From Balneolales bacterium (GTDB taxonomy: Bacteria; Bacteroidota; Rhodothermia; Balneolales; Natronogracilivirgulaceae): a stretch of 19,598 bases of DNA. The DNA lies in NCBI GenBank assembly GCA_007135895.1, contig SLHZ01000150.1:1-19598 (forward strand), read 5' to 3'. Position 1 is the stretch's first letter; every line of letters begins with the position of its first letter. A program made the position numbers and the translations under genes. The notes beneath the pieces were generated by a model, which saw nothing but the letters and a program-made list of their open reading frames with translations, made no database searches and had not been told where the DNA came from. Shown here one piece after another: positions 1 through 8,500 of this stretch.

Positions 1-685
1 AGGCGCGTTCAATTTCCACCTTGAGGGATTCTCCCATCAAGTCATTGTCCGGATCGGGAGTTTCTTCGTTTTCAAGGACATCAAGCAGGCGGTTATCCTC
101 CCCCTGGGCAAAAGGCGCATCCACCGAAAGATGCCGGCCCGATATTTTCAGGGTATCGGAAACCTCCGATACGGTCATCTCCAGACTCTCTGCCAGTTCA
201 GAAGCGGATGGAATGCGCTCGTATTCCTGCTCCAGTTTGGAGAGTTCTTTTCCGATTTTGTTAAGTGCGCCTACCCGGTTCAGAGGCAGCCTGACAATCC
301 GGCTTTGCTCTGCAAGGGCCTGGAGTATGGACTGACGGATCCACCATACGGCGTAGGAAATAAATTTGAAGCCTCTTGTCTCGTCGAAGCGTTTTGCGGC
401 TTTTATCAATCCAAGGTTCCCTTCGTTAATCAGATCACCAAGTGACAGTCCCTGATTTTGATACTGTTTTGCTACGGAAACAACAAACCTGAGATTCGCC
501 TTGGTCAGTTTTTCCAGGGCATCCTGATCACCGGCCTGAATCTTCTTTGCCAGTTCCACTTCCTGATCAGGCGTAATGAGGCTCACTTTTCCAATTTCCT
601 GCAGATACCGGTCCAGAGACTGGGATTCTCTGGTGGATATGCCACTCGGACTTGGATTTTTGGGTTCTTTTTTCTTTTTCGCCAC
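1..685 (-). CDS. rpoD: RNA polymerase primary sigma factor (sigma-70 family), 5' part, runs off left edge
   Basis: Reading the minus strand from a GTG at 685 gives about 228 codons that continue past base 1. The protein opens with a Lys-rich stretch (MAKKKKEPK) and then has RESQSLDRYLQEIGK (region 1.2), LRFVVSVAKQYQNQGLSLGDLINEGNLG (regions 2.1-2.2), RFDETRGFKFISYAVWWIRQSI (regions 2.3-2.4) and a region 3 ending near ETPDPDND. Region 4 lies outside the window. There is no region 1.1, as in the short primary sigma factors of Bacteroidota (about 290 residues). The start is GTG because the frame closes with TAA at 709-707 and holds no ATG before the conserved core; no clear Shine-Dalgarno sequence precedes it. 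The protein directs core polymerase to housekeeping promoters. Identity as the primary rather than an alternative sigma factor rests on the strong region 1.2 and 2 match. Confidence 0.95.
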   Translation of the reverse strand, partial: MAKKKKEPKNPSPSGISTRESQSLDRYLQEIGKVSLITPDQEVELAKKIQAGDQDALEKLTKANLRFVVSVAKQYQNQGLSLGDLINEGNLGLIKAAKRFDETRGFKFISYAVWWIRQSILQALAEQSRIVRLPLNRVGALNKIGKELSKLEQEYERIPSASELAESLEMTVSEVSDTLKISGRHLSVDAPFAQGEDNRLLDVLENEETPDPDNDLMGESLKVEIERA

Positions 686-736
686 TTGAAACGGTTTGAT
701 TTGGGTTTAGTGACTAATACGATTTATCTGTTAAAA

Positions 737-756
737 ACGTTGCATGACGTTGCATG
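737..756. repeat. Perfect 10-bp tandem duplication upstream of rpoD
   Basis: The unit ACGTTGCATG occurs twice back to back with no mismatch, about 52 bases before the rpoD GTG. A 10-bp period is one helical turn, so two copies would face the same side of DNA, as for paired operator half-sites. The function is unknown; it could also be a chance duplication. Confidence 0.7.
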
Positions 757-784
757 GCCAACTCCTTGCCGAAACGATCCTCAT

Positions 785-840
785 GTTTCTTTCGAAACAA
801 CCTGATCCCATACCATGAGCATGGCCTTTTCTCATGAGAA
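785..840. repeat. Cluster of three short inverted repeats upstream of rpoD
   Basis: Three dyads lie in 56 bases: GTTTC-TTTC-GAAAC (785-798), CCATG-AG-CATGG (814-825) and the perfect 12-bp palindrome TTCTCATGAGAA (829-840). None is followed by a T-run, so they look more like protein-binding sites than terminators. This is structure seen directly; any regulatory role is inference. Confidence 0.5.
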
Positions 841-920
841 TAACAAAAGATCCTGCGAAACGGTTCGAATCCGGAGAATTGTGTGTGAAAATACAAATGA
901 TATACGATATTTACCGCTAT

Positions 921-2084
921 TTATTTCAAAAAGCTGTCACCGGGAAACGGATTCTCAAGGCCAAAGAATTTGCAAACGGAAACAGCGATGTCGGAAAAAC
1001 TATTGCGAAGCTGCAATTGCACATGTGATGCGCGGTTTCCCGGCCAGAGCAGCACGGGGGTAAATTCCCTTGTATGGTCTGTTCCGGGAGTCGTCGGGTC
1101 ATTGCCGTGGTCACCTGTAAGTATCATCAGATCATCTTCTTTCATCTGCTTCATGATTGATTCGAGGCGATGGTCGATCTGCTTCAGGGCGCCGGCAAAT
1201 CCCTCAACATCATTGCGATGCCCGAATTCCTGATCGGTCTCGATCAGATTCGCAAAAACAAATTTGCTGGCCGGCTCACCGATAAGCTCTTCAAGTTTTG
1301 TCAATCCCGAAGCGTTGTCTTTCGTCCGGTATGAACGCTTAAACCCCACCCCTCCGAAAAGATCGATAACCTTGCCAACGGAAATGGTCTCTACCCCTTT
1401 CTCAGAGAGAAAAACCGGGAGACAGGGATTGGGGGGCTTCAGCGAGTAGTCCTTTCTATGATCCGAAAGACGGTAATACTCTCCGGAGGAGCCGCCAAAA
1501 GGCCGGGCTATAACCCTTCCAACGGCATGGTCGCCTGTCAATACCTGTTCGCGGGCTTTCCGGCACCAATCGTAGAGCTTTTCCAGTGGCACGGTCTCAA
1601 CATGAGCTGCAACCTGAAAAACACTGTCGGCTGAGGTATAAACAATCGGCTGACCTGTTTTCTGATGCGTCAGGCCATATTCTGCGATGACATCGGTGCC
1701 TGATGCCGGTTTATTACCCAGAACAGAGTCACATCCCGCAATGGCTGAAAAACGTGACAGGACGTCTGTGGGAAAGCCATCAGGATAGGTTGGAAAAGGT
1801 TTTTCAAGCTGAATACCCGCAATTTCCCAGTGGCCGGATGTGGAATCCTTGCCCCCTGAAACAGCTCTCATTTTTCCCCAGGCGGCCAATGGTTCCAAAA
1901 CGGGCGGAACGGTGTCGAGCGGAATGATATTCCCCAGGCCCATTCGACCCAAAAAGGGCAGCCTGCAACGAGTCTGAGCCACAACGTGCCCTAATGTATT
2001 GGTCCCTTCATCTCCGTAGACGAAGGCATCTTCCTGTGCACCCACTCCCAGACCATCGATAATTATCAGATAACAGGAGCTCAT
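921..2084 (-). CDS. deoB: Phosphopentomutase
   Basis: This 387-residue protein interconverts ribose-1- or deoxyribose-1-phosphate with the 5-phosphate, linking nucleoside breakdown to central carbon metabolism in the cytoplasm. It is an alkaline-phosphatase-superfamily metalloenzyme. Visible motifs are the N-terminal metal Asp (IIIDGLGVGA, D10), GGKDSTSGHWEIAG (75-90), YTSADSVFQ, GRVIARPF, and the C-terminal metal cluster GDHGNDPT and GTDHTRE. The length matches the family (about 390-407). The open frame extends 14 codons upstream, but I chose ATG 2084: a GAGG lies six bases before it, the conserved N-terminus starts there, and it sits one base after the preceding gene's TGA, suggesting translational coupling. 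The position normally holding the phosphorylated Thr (KDT) is Ser81 (KDS). It is the last gene of the pepF-GAF-deoB run. Confidence 0.95.
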   Translation of the reverse strand: MSSCYLIIIDGLGVGAQEDAFVYGDEGTNTLGHVVAQTRCRLPFLGRMGLGNIIPLDTVPPVLEPLAAWGKMRAVSGGKDSTSGHWEIAGIQLEKPFPTYPDGFPTDVLSRFSAIAGCDSVLGNKPASGTDVIAEYGLTHQKTGQPIVYTSADSVFQVAAHVETVPLEKLYDWCRKAREQVLTGDHAVGRVIARPFGGSSGEYYRLSDHRKDYSLKPPNPCLPVFLSEKGVETISVGKVIDLFGGVGFKRSYRTKDNASGLTKLEELIGEPASKFVFANLIETDQEFGHRNDVEGFAGALKQIDHRLESIMKQMKEDDLMILTGDHGNDPTTPGTDHTREFTPVLLWPGNRASHVQLQLRNSFSDIAVSVCKFFGLENPFPGDSFLK

Positions 2085-2085
2085 A

Positions 2086-3558
2086 TCAAGCCTCGGTGAT
2101 AAGTTTATTCTGCCTGAGTGACTCATTCATGGCCATCCTGGCCTTTCCCAAAACCGTGTCTGCCATCATTCCTTTACCGGCCGCAAGAACCCCGATTCCC
2201 AGGCTGATATTTTCGCTTTTTTCCGAAGCAAAAGTAACAGGATCTTTGAATATCCGCTCTACATGGTTTATATAGCGGGTAAAAGCCGACTCATCGGCGG
2301 ACTGGATGATCAGGGTATAGGTATAGTCGCTGTAGAGTCCAATGAGTCCGGGGCTCCCGGTATGATGGGGACGAAGCCTTGCGAGGATTTCGTTTTGAAG
2401 CTCTCTGAGTTCTTCCAGGCGGTAGCGTGTCCTCAGATCGGCGATATTCCCGACAGTCACCATGGCCACCCAGGTTGAAAGAGCGGAAAGGGTATCATTC
2501 TCATGTCTGAGTATACTTTGAAGGCTGGCCTGGAACAGCTCATTACTGTAGGCCATAAGCCCCGATGAAAACAGATCCTCATCGATACCCAGACCGGGCA
2601 GCAGGGCCTCCAGCTTCAATCCGCAAATCCGGCACAGATTAATCATCTTGTAGCGCAGGACATCATTGAACATCAACGGGTTTTCACTATAGACAAGGGC
2701 CAGAAGCTGCCGGCGGTGCCGCATCATGATCGGCACGGCCAAAGAAGCACCATGGCACAGGGGTTCATGGACAGAGACTCTCTTGGGATTGGCATTGAAA
2801 TGTGCGGAGAAAAACGGTTGCCCTTTCTGGAGGGCCTGGGCGGCCATGGACTGCTCCTGCAGGGCCAGGCCCACAGCCGGCGGGTAGTGCGACTTTTCGG
2901 AATAGAGAACGGTGTGCCATTGATCCATACCTCTCGCCATGAGCAGAGTGCCGCTGTTGCTGCCGCCGAGCATCTGCAATTCGTTGAGCAGAGACAGGGT
3001 GATCTCCACGGCGCTTCTTTTGTCTGACAAACGGGCTGCAACCTCATCGTACTGAACCCATTCAGACTGTTTGTCGAGCAGGTCGCTTATCTCCAGGTAG
3101 GTATGCAGCAGACGCGCTACTGCTTTCTGAAAAGCTCTTATGCTTTTTTCGTCACTTTGTGAAAGCGTTGCCCTGGCAACCGACTCGATGCTGGTGATAG
3201 CGACCGTTTCCGAATTCGAGATCAAGGGTATCAGATAGATGTAACGAATCCCTGAGGCCGAAGTATAGTGATTCAGGTCGGAGGAAGAGAGATGGACACC
3301 TACTTCCAGGGCGGTGACCGACTTGATGGAGCGATACCTCTCAAGAAAATGTTGATCCTGTTTCACACGATCTTCGTATACCACATTATTATGAATCGTA
3401 GCATAGGTTTCCAGCACAAAGATCTCGCGGTTGCTGTTGATCCAGTGCAGGGATACGGTATCGGCCTGCAGGGATGAGCGCAGCAACACGATCATGTCAC
3501 GGATAATTTTTTTAAAATTTTCCAGGTGATCTTTTTCACGTTTGGCGGACAGAGTCAT
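2086..3558 (-). CDS. Two-GAF sensor-like protein with degenerate GGDEF-like C-terminus
   Basis: The 490-residue soluble protein has no signal peptide or membrane segment. Residues about 10-155 and 170-325 each read as a GAF-like sensory domain (alternating strands and helices, for example IRYIYLIPLISNSETVAIT and ASLAVPIMMRHRRQLLALVY). Residues about 345-490 have the shape of a diguanylate cyclase domain: TWVAMVTVGNI, a helix RLEELRELQNEILARLR, then ISLGIGVLAA and a closing helix KARMAMNESLRQNK. The GG(D/E)EF signature is absent; GLYSDYTYTLII (407-418) takes its place, so cyclase activity is unlikely. It starts 25 bases after pepF and ends one base before deoB, so the three are probably co-transcribed. 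The GAF ligand is unknown. GAF assignment is by pattern only; the GGDEF relation is the better supported part. Confidence 0.75.
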   Translation of the reverse strand: MTLSAKREKDHLENFKKIIRDMIVLLRSSLQADTVSLHWINSNREIFVLETYATIHNNVVYEDRVKQDQHFLERYRSIKSVTALEVGVHLSSSDLNHYTSASGIRYIYLIPLISNSETVAITSIESVARATLSQSDEKSIRAFQKAVARLLHTYLEISDLLDKQSEWVQYDEVAARLSDKRSAVEITLSLLNELQMLGGSNSGTLLMARGMDQWHTVLYSEKSHYPPAVGLALQEQSMAAQALQKGQPFFSAHFNANPKRVSVHEPLCHGASLAVPIMMRHRRQLLALVYSENPLMFNDVLRYKMINLCRICGLKLEALLPGLGIDEDLFSSGLMAYSNELFQASLQSILRHENDTLSALSTWVAMVTVGNIADLRTRYRLEELRELQNEILARLRPHHTGSPGLIGLYSDYTYTLIIQSADESAFTRYINHVERIFKDPVTFASEKSENISLGIGVLAAGKGMMADTVLGKARMAMNESLRQNKLITEA

Positions 3559-3583
3559 GGGCTTCCAGTTATCAAAGGGCCGG

Positions 3584-5386
3584 TTAGGGGTTTTGTTTCG
3601 GGATCAGGGGCAGCAGGTTTTCTGCTTTTGAGACAAGCTTTTCGATGGCTGACATTCCTCTGTTCCAAAACTGCTTGTCGTTGATATCAAGACCGAGCGA
3701 AGCGGTGAGTCTGTGCGGCCAGTCCGACCCACCCTTCTCCAGCATTGCCAGATATTTGTCATTAAAACCGTCATCTGACGAGACATATTCTTCGTACAGA
3801 GCCATAACAAGCAACTCTCCGAAAGCATAGGCATAGACATAGCCCGGGGTATGGACAAAATGCGGGATATAGCTCCACCACAGGTGATATTGTTCTGTCA
3901 GAGTGACGGCGTCACCATAGAGTGCATGCTGGGTTTGAATCCACAGTTCGGAAAAGCGATCGGTTGTCAGTTCACCCTCTTCTCTCCTGGCCCGGTGGAT
4001 CAGGTTCTCGAACCGGTTCATCGAGATCTGGCGGAAAACGGTGGCCATGGTATCATCGATCTTACCAACGAGCAGGGCCATCTTGTCGGCGGGATTGTCC
4101 AGATCTGCCAACAGTTCCTGAAATACCAGCATTTCACCAAATACCGACGCGGTTTCAGCGGTGGTCAATGGCGTATTCATCTGAAGCATGCCCTGACCCC
4201 TTGACAGATACTGGTGAATGCCGTGACCCAGTTCATGGGCCAGCGTCTGTACATCCCTCAGTTGGCCGTCATAGTTCATGAAGATGTAGGGATGCACCGA
4301 CGGGACGGTTCCGGCCGAGTAGGCACCTCCTCTTTTCCCGGGAACAATGGCGGCATCAATCCATTTTTCGTCAAAGAAACGCCTGGAGACAGAGGCCATC
4401 TCAGGATGAAATTTCTCATACGCATTGATCACCAAGGCTTTTGCCTCGTCCCACCGGATGAGTTTACGGCTTTTCTCAAGCGGGGCATAGCGGTCATAAT
4501 CCAGCATTTCATCAAGACCGAGAAGCGTTCTTTTAAGCCGGTAGTACCGGTGAACAAGGTCGTAGCGGTTTGTCACACTTGACACCAGTGCATCCACACT
4601 TTCATCGGTGATTTCGTTGGCCAGGTTTCTGGACCGAAGCCAGTGTGGGTAGTTCCGGATCCTGTCGTTGGTGTACTTGTCAGCCAGCAAAGTATTGAAC
4701 ACATATGTCAGGGCATGTTTCATTTCTTTCAACCCCCGGGTGAAACTCCCGGAAGCCTTTCGCCGTACCTCTCGGTCGGGATCATGCAGTTTACTCAGGA
4801 TTTCGGCTTCTGTCAGCATCTCCCCGTCCAGGCTGAAACGCGAGGCTCCCAGAACTTCATCAAAATATCTGACCCAGGCCTGAGCACCCGTGACCGATTT
4901 TGACGACATGATTTTTTCTTCCTTTTCCTCCAAAGTGTGGGGTTTGTCGAGCCGGGAGGTCTCCAGAAAATGCCGGTAAAAAGCCAGCTCATTGCTGCGA
5001 ATCCAGGTTTTCGCTTTCTCCTCATCAAAATCCAGCCACTCAAGAAGGAAAAAAACGACCTTAGCCGACACTTCCGAGGAGCGTTCGTTACTTTCCTGAA
5101 GCTCCTTGCCAAACCTCGGTTTTGCCGTATCCGTTGTCCAGTTCAGATAGGCATAAGATGCCAGCTTGCCTGTCCTTTCCATGATATCGGCATACCGGTC
5201 AAGTGCTTCCCTGAAGGTATCCGGCGAAAGCGAGGCGACCTTGCCGCGGTATGACCCGGCAAATGCATCGGCTTCCCGGATGACGGTTCTCTTGTCTTCC
5301 TCATATTGCGGATCATCCATGCCCTTGTAGAGATCCGAGAGATCCCACCGAATGTTTTCAGCGCCCGTTTTCTTTTTTTGTTGCAT
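3584..5386 (-). CDS. pepF: Oligoendopeptidase F, M3B family zinc metallopeptidase
   Basis: The 600-residue protein is a cytoplasmic thermolysin-fold peptidase that cuts short oligopeptides. The zinc motif HELGH is at 384-388 inside TLAHELGHGIHQYLS, and E411 in TTAETASVFGEML is the probable third zinc ligand. Other family marks are the N-terminal WDLSDLYKG, VHPYIFMNYDG just before the zinc site, and HTPGYVYAYAFGELLV near the C-terminus, which helps shape the substrate pocket. The length equals that of typical PepF (about 600), and no signal peptide is present. ATG 5386 is the natural start: it is followed by a short Lys-rich lead and then the conserved WDLSDLY. I see no clear Shine-Dalgarno sequence. 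It heads the run with the GAF protein and deoB and is divergent from the 2-oxoglutarate dehydrogenase gene. Confidence 0.96.
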   Translation of the reverse strand: MQQKKKTGAENIRWDLSDLYKGMDDPQYEEDKRTVIREADAFAGSYRGKVASLSPDTFREALDRYADIMERTGKLASYAYLNWTTDTAKPRFGKELQESNERSSEVSAKVVFFLLEWLDFDEEKAKTWIRSNELAFYRHFLETSRLDKPHTLEEKEEKIMSSKSVTGAQAWVRYFDEVLGASRFSLDGEMLTEAEILSKLHDPDREVRRKASGSFTRGLKEMKHALTYVFNTLLADKYTNDRIRNYPHWLRSRNLANEITDESVDALVSSVTNRYDLVHRYYRLKRTLLGLDEMLDYDRYAPLEKSRKLIRWDEAKALVINAYEKFHPEMASVSRRFFDEKWIDAAIVPGKRGGAYSAGTVPSVHPYIFMNYDGQLRDVQTLAHELGHGIHQYLSRGQGMLQMNTPLTTAETASVFGEMLVFQELLADLDNPADKMALLVGKIDDTMATVFRQISMNRFENLIHRARREEGELTTDRFSELWIQTQHALYGDAVTLTEQYHLWWSYIPHFVHTPGYVYAYAFGELLVMALYEEYVSSDDGFNDKYLAMLEKGGSDWPHRLTASLGLDINDKQFWNRGMSAIEKLVSKAENLLPLIPKQNP

Positions 5387-5540
5387 TACAATAGCTGCGG
5401 TCGGTCTAAATGATGATGGAAAATTGTCATTCCAGATTATAAGAAAAAAAAAGGCGCTTAACCGTTCAACGTTTTTATTCTTTTTTTCGTTAGCATTGAT
5501 ACATCCTGAAATAGTTCCCTCCCGGTACTTTCAGGGTCTC
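5387..5540. promoter_or_regulatory. Divergent intergenic region between pepF and the 2-oxoglutarate dehydrogenase gene
   Basis: These 154 bases must carry the pepF promoter (minus) and the dehydrogenase promoter (plus). They include an A-run (about 5444-5452) and a T-run (about 5483-5489). A perfect TATAAT is visible on the minus strand; I found no convincing plus-strand -35/-10 pair. The plus-strand frame of the dehydrogenase is open through the region, but its translation there looks non-coding. Confidence 0.55.
5436..5441 (-). promoter_or_regulatory. Candidate -10 element for pepF
   Basis: TATAAT on the minus strand lies 50 bases before the pepF ATG. At 17-18 bases upstream no good -35 exists (CGGTTA); a TTGAAC occurs at 22 bases, at 5469-5464. 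The element is AT-rich by context, so it could be fortuitous. Confidence 0.35.
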
Positions 5541-8500
5541 ATGTCACCCTCTTTTATTCACTTTACTAAAACCCGGCAAACGTTGAAAAATCTGGAAGCA
5601 CAATTCGGACCAAACGCCGCACTCGTTGAAGAGCTATACAGCCAATATCTGGAAAACCCCGAGTCGGTCCCTGAGTACTGGCAATCCTATTTCCGTGAGA
5701 TGGAAAACGGATCAGTGAAACCTGCAGAACCAACCAGTGCCAGAGCGGACTCAGAGCAAACGGTCCCGGCACCCGGGCAAATAGTTGCCCGGGAAGAAAA
5801 AAGCGTCATAAAGAAGAAAGAAAGTGTTGAAAAGCGAGATAAAGCCAGAGATGCAGAAGCTGCTCCGGAATCACCTTACGAGTACAAGCTTCTGAAGGGA
5901 GCTGCCGGCAAGCTGGCCGACAACATGTCCCGGAGTCTGGAAATACCGACAGCAACTTCCCTGCGTGTCATCCCGGTAAAAATGCTTATGGAGGACCGGG
6001 GCATCATCAACAGTTATCTTGAAAAACGGTTGCAGCCGAAGGCCACCCTGACCCATTTCATCGCATGGGCCATCTTGCAGGGTCTCAAAGAATATCCGCA
6101 GATAAACCATCACTTTGCCGTCAGAAAAGGAAAAGCGGTCAGAGCCATTCCAAACCAGGTTAATCTTGGCATTGCCATAGATCTGCCCGGTAAAGACAAA
6201 GGCCGGAATCTGGTTGTTCCCAATATCAAGGCTGCTGATTCCATGAATTTCCCTGAGTTTTTACAGGCATTCAACCAGCTCATTGACCGGGCGCGGGAGA
6301 ATACGCTCGATATCGCTGATTTTCAGGATACCACGGTTACCATAACCAATCCGGGAACACTTGGGACCGTCTCGTCGATGCCCCGTCTGATGGTAGGTCA
6401 GGGAGCCATTATTGCAACAGGTTCGATGAATTATCCGGCCGAGTACCAGTTCATGTCTCAGGAGCTGCTCAGCCATCTCGGGGTCAGCAAGGTCATGAGT
6501 ATCACCTGTACCTATGACCACCGCATCATACAGGGTGCCGAATCCGGATCGTTTCTTGCCAGGGTACAGGAACTGCTGACCAGTTCAACCGATTTTTATG
6601 AAGGAATTTACAATGAGCTAAACATCCCCTATCAACCGATTCCATTTGGAACGGACCAGTATACGGGGACGTTTGACGGTTCTTCCGGTGACAGAGAATC
6701 GGGCAAAAAGGCTGTATCAGTCAGTCGTCTGATCGACAGGTACCGCCGTCATGGCCATGTCATGGCCGAGTTGAATCCACTCAGATTTGGCACCGGTTAT
6801 AATCCCGAGCTTGATTTTCATTACCACGGGCTCACCATGTGGGATCTGGACCGCAAGTTCTATCCCGGTATTCTGGGCGGGTCCGACAAGGTCCTGCCGC
6901 TGCGAACCATCATAGACATATTGCGGAAAACCTACTGCGGCCACATCGGTGTCGAGTACACCCACATTCTGGATACTGACGAGCGGGTCTGGCTGCGTGA
7001 TACCATGGAATCAACCATGAACAATCCGCAGCTAACCAAAGAGCAGAGATGGCGAATCCTTCACAAGCTGAACCAGGCCAGTGCTTTTGAGGAGTTCCTG
7101 CACAAGAAATATATCGGTCACAAACGCTTTTCTTTAGAAGGAGCCGACACTGTTATCCCCATGCTGGATTATCTGCTGGAGCGTGCCGCCTCCTACAAGG
7201 TAACCGATGTTTTACTGGGCATGGCCCACCGGGGCCGTCTCAATGTCCTGGTCAATACCATGGGCAAATCCTACAAAAAAGTCTTTGCCGAATTTGAAGG
7301 AAACATTGATCCGGACAGTTTCCAGGGGACCGGTGATGTCAAGTATCATTTGGGGGCCACAGGTGTACACAAGGCTGGTGACGGACATGAAATCAATCTG
7401 TTGATGATGCCCAATCCCAGTCACCTCGAATCCGTCAACCCCGTAGTTGAAGGAGCGGCTCGTGCCATTCAGGATCAGATCCGCCAAAAGCAGGAGGAAC
7501 TACTGGCAAAACAGGGATCAAATCATACGGTGTCTGACACAAAGAGCGGGGAGCAGTCTTCCGGTGCCTTGACAGACGGAACCGGGACGGAGCTTGAAAA
7601 TCCCGAGAAACGGGTACTCCCTTTGCTCATACACGGTGATGCCGCCTTTGCCGGTCAGGGAGTTGTTGCTGAGACGCTTAACATGTCCCAGCTCGATGGA
7701 TACAAGACCGGCGGCACGATTCACCTGATCATCAACAATCAGATAGGTTTCACCACGTTGCCGAGAGACGGCCGATCCACGGAGTATGCCTCTGATTTGG
7801 CCAAAACTATTCTGGCACCGATCTTCCATGTGAACGGTGACGAACCCGAAGCGGCCATCCAGAGCATCAAACTGGCACTTGACTACCGGCAGAAGTTCGG
7901 AAAAGATGTAGTCATCGATCTGATCTGTTACCGCAAGCACGGACACAATGAAGGCGATGAGCCCGCTTTCACCCAGCCGGGTCTTTACAAGGAAATACAG
8001 GATCATCCCGGAATTCGCCAGCGCTATACTCAGGATCTGGTTACACGCAAAGAGTTCACCCGGGAAGAGACTCAGCAGATCTTTGATGAATTCGACGAAC
8101 TGCTTGAGGCGGCATTCAAAGATGCCAAACAACCGGGTTCCAACAAGAAAATCCGTCATGAACTGCTCAAACGTCGTGACAAGAAACAAAAAGACTGGTC
8201 GCAAAACATGCCGGATACCCGGTATGACGAGGATGAACTTGTCAGGATCGGACAAAAGCTCAATACACTACCCCAGGATTTTGATGCCAATCCCAAGCTT
8301 TTGCGTATTTTGGCCCGGCGCAGTGAAATTGTCGGGAAAAATCTGAAGAAAATTGACTGGGGATTTGCCGAAGCTCTTGCTTTCGGCAGTCTCCTCTGCG
8401 AGAAGCATCCCATACGGCTTTCCGGGCAGGATTCGGAGCGGGGGACCTTTTCTCACCGGCACGCTGTCATCCATGGCACCGATACCAACCAGACATTTTT

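Larger units (their letters stand above)
686..920. promoter_or_regulatory. Intergenic region between rpoD and deoB, likely rpoD promoter region
   Basis: These 235 bases lie upstream of rpoD and downstream of deoB, both on the minus strand, so the rpoD control region should be here. I could not find a convincing -35/-10 pair. The region holds a perfect 10-bp tandem duplication and three small inverted repeats, given separately. No strong rho-independent terminator follows deoB. Small open frames here lack any recognisable protein character. Confidence 0.5.

Noticed and set aside
5352..5540. 63-codon N-terminal extension of the 2-oxoglutarate dehydrogenase
   Set aside because: The extension overlaps the pepF start, is rich in Phe/Leu/Lys runs read from AT-rich intergenic DNA, and the conserved N-terminal helix plus an AGGG site support the ATG at 5541.
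7518..8255. 245-codon open frame on the minus strand inside kgd
   Set aside because: It is antisense to the E1 domain, which is conserved throughout this stretch.
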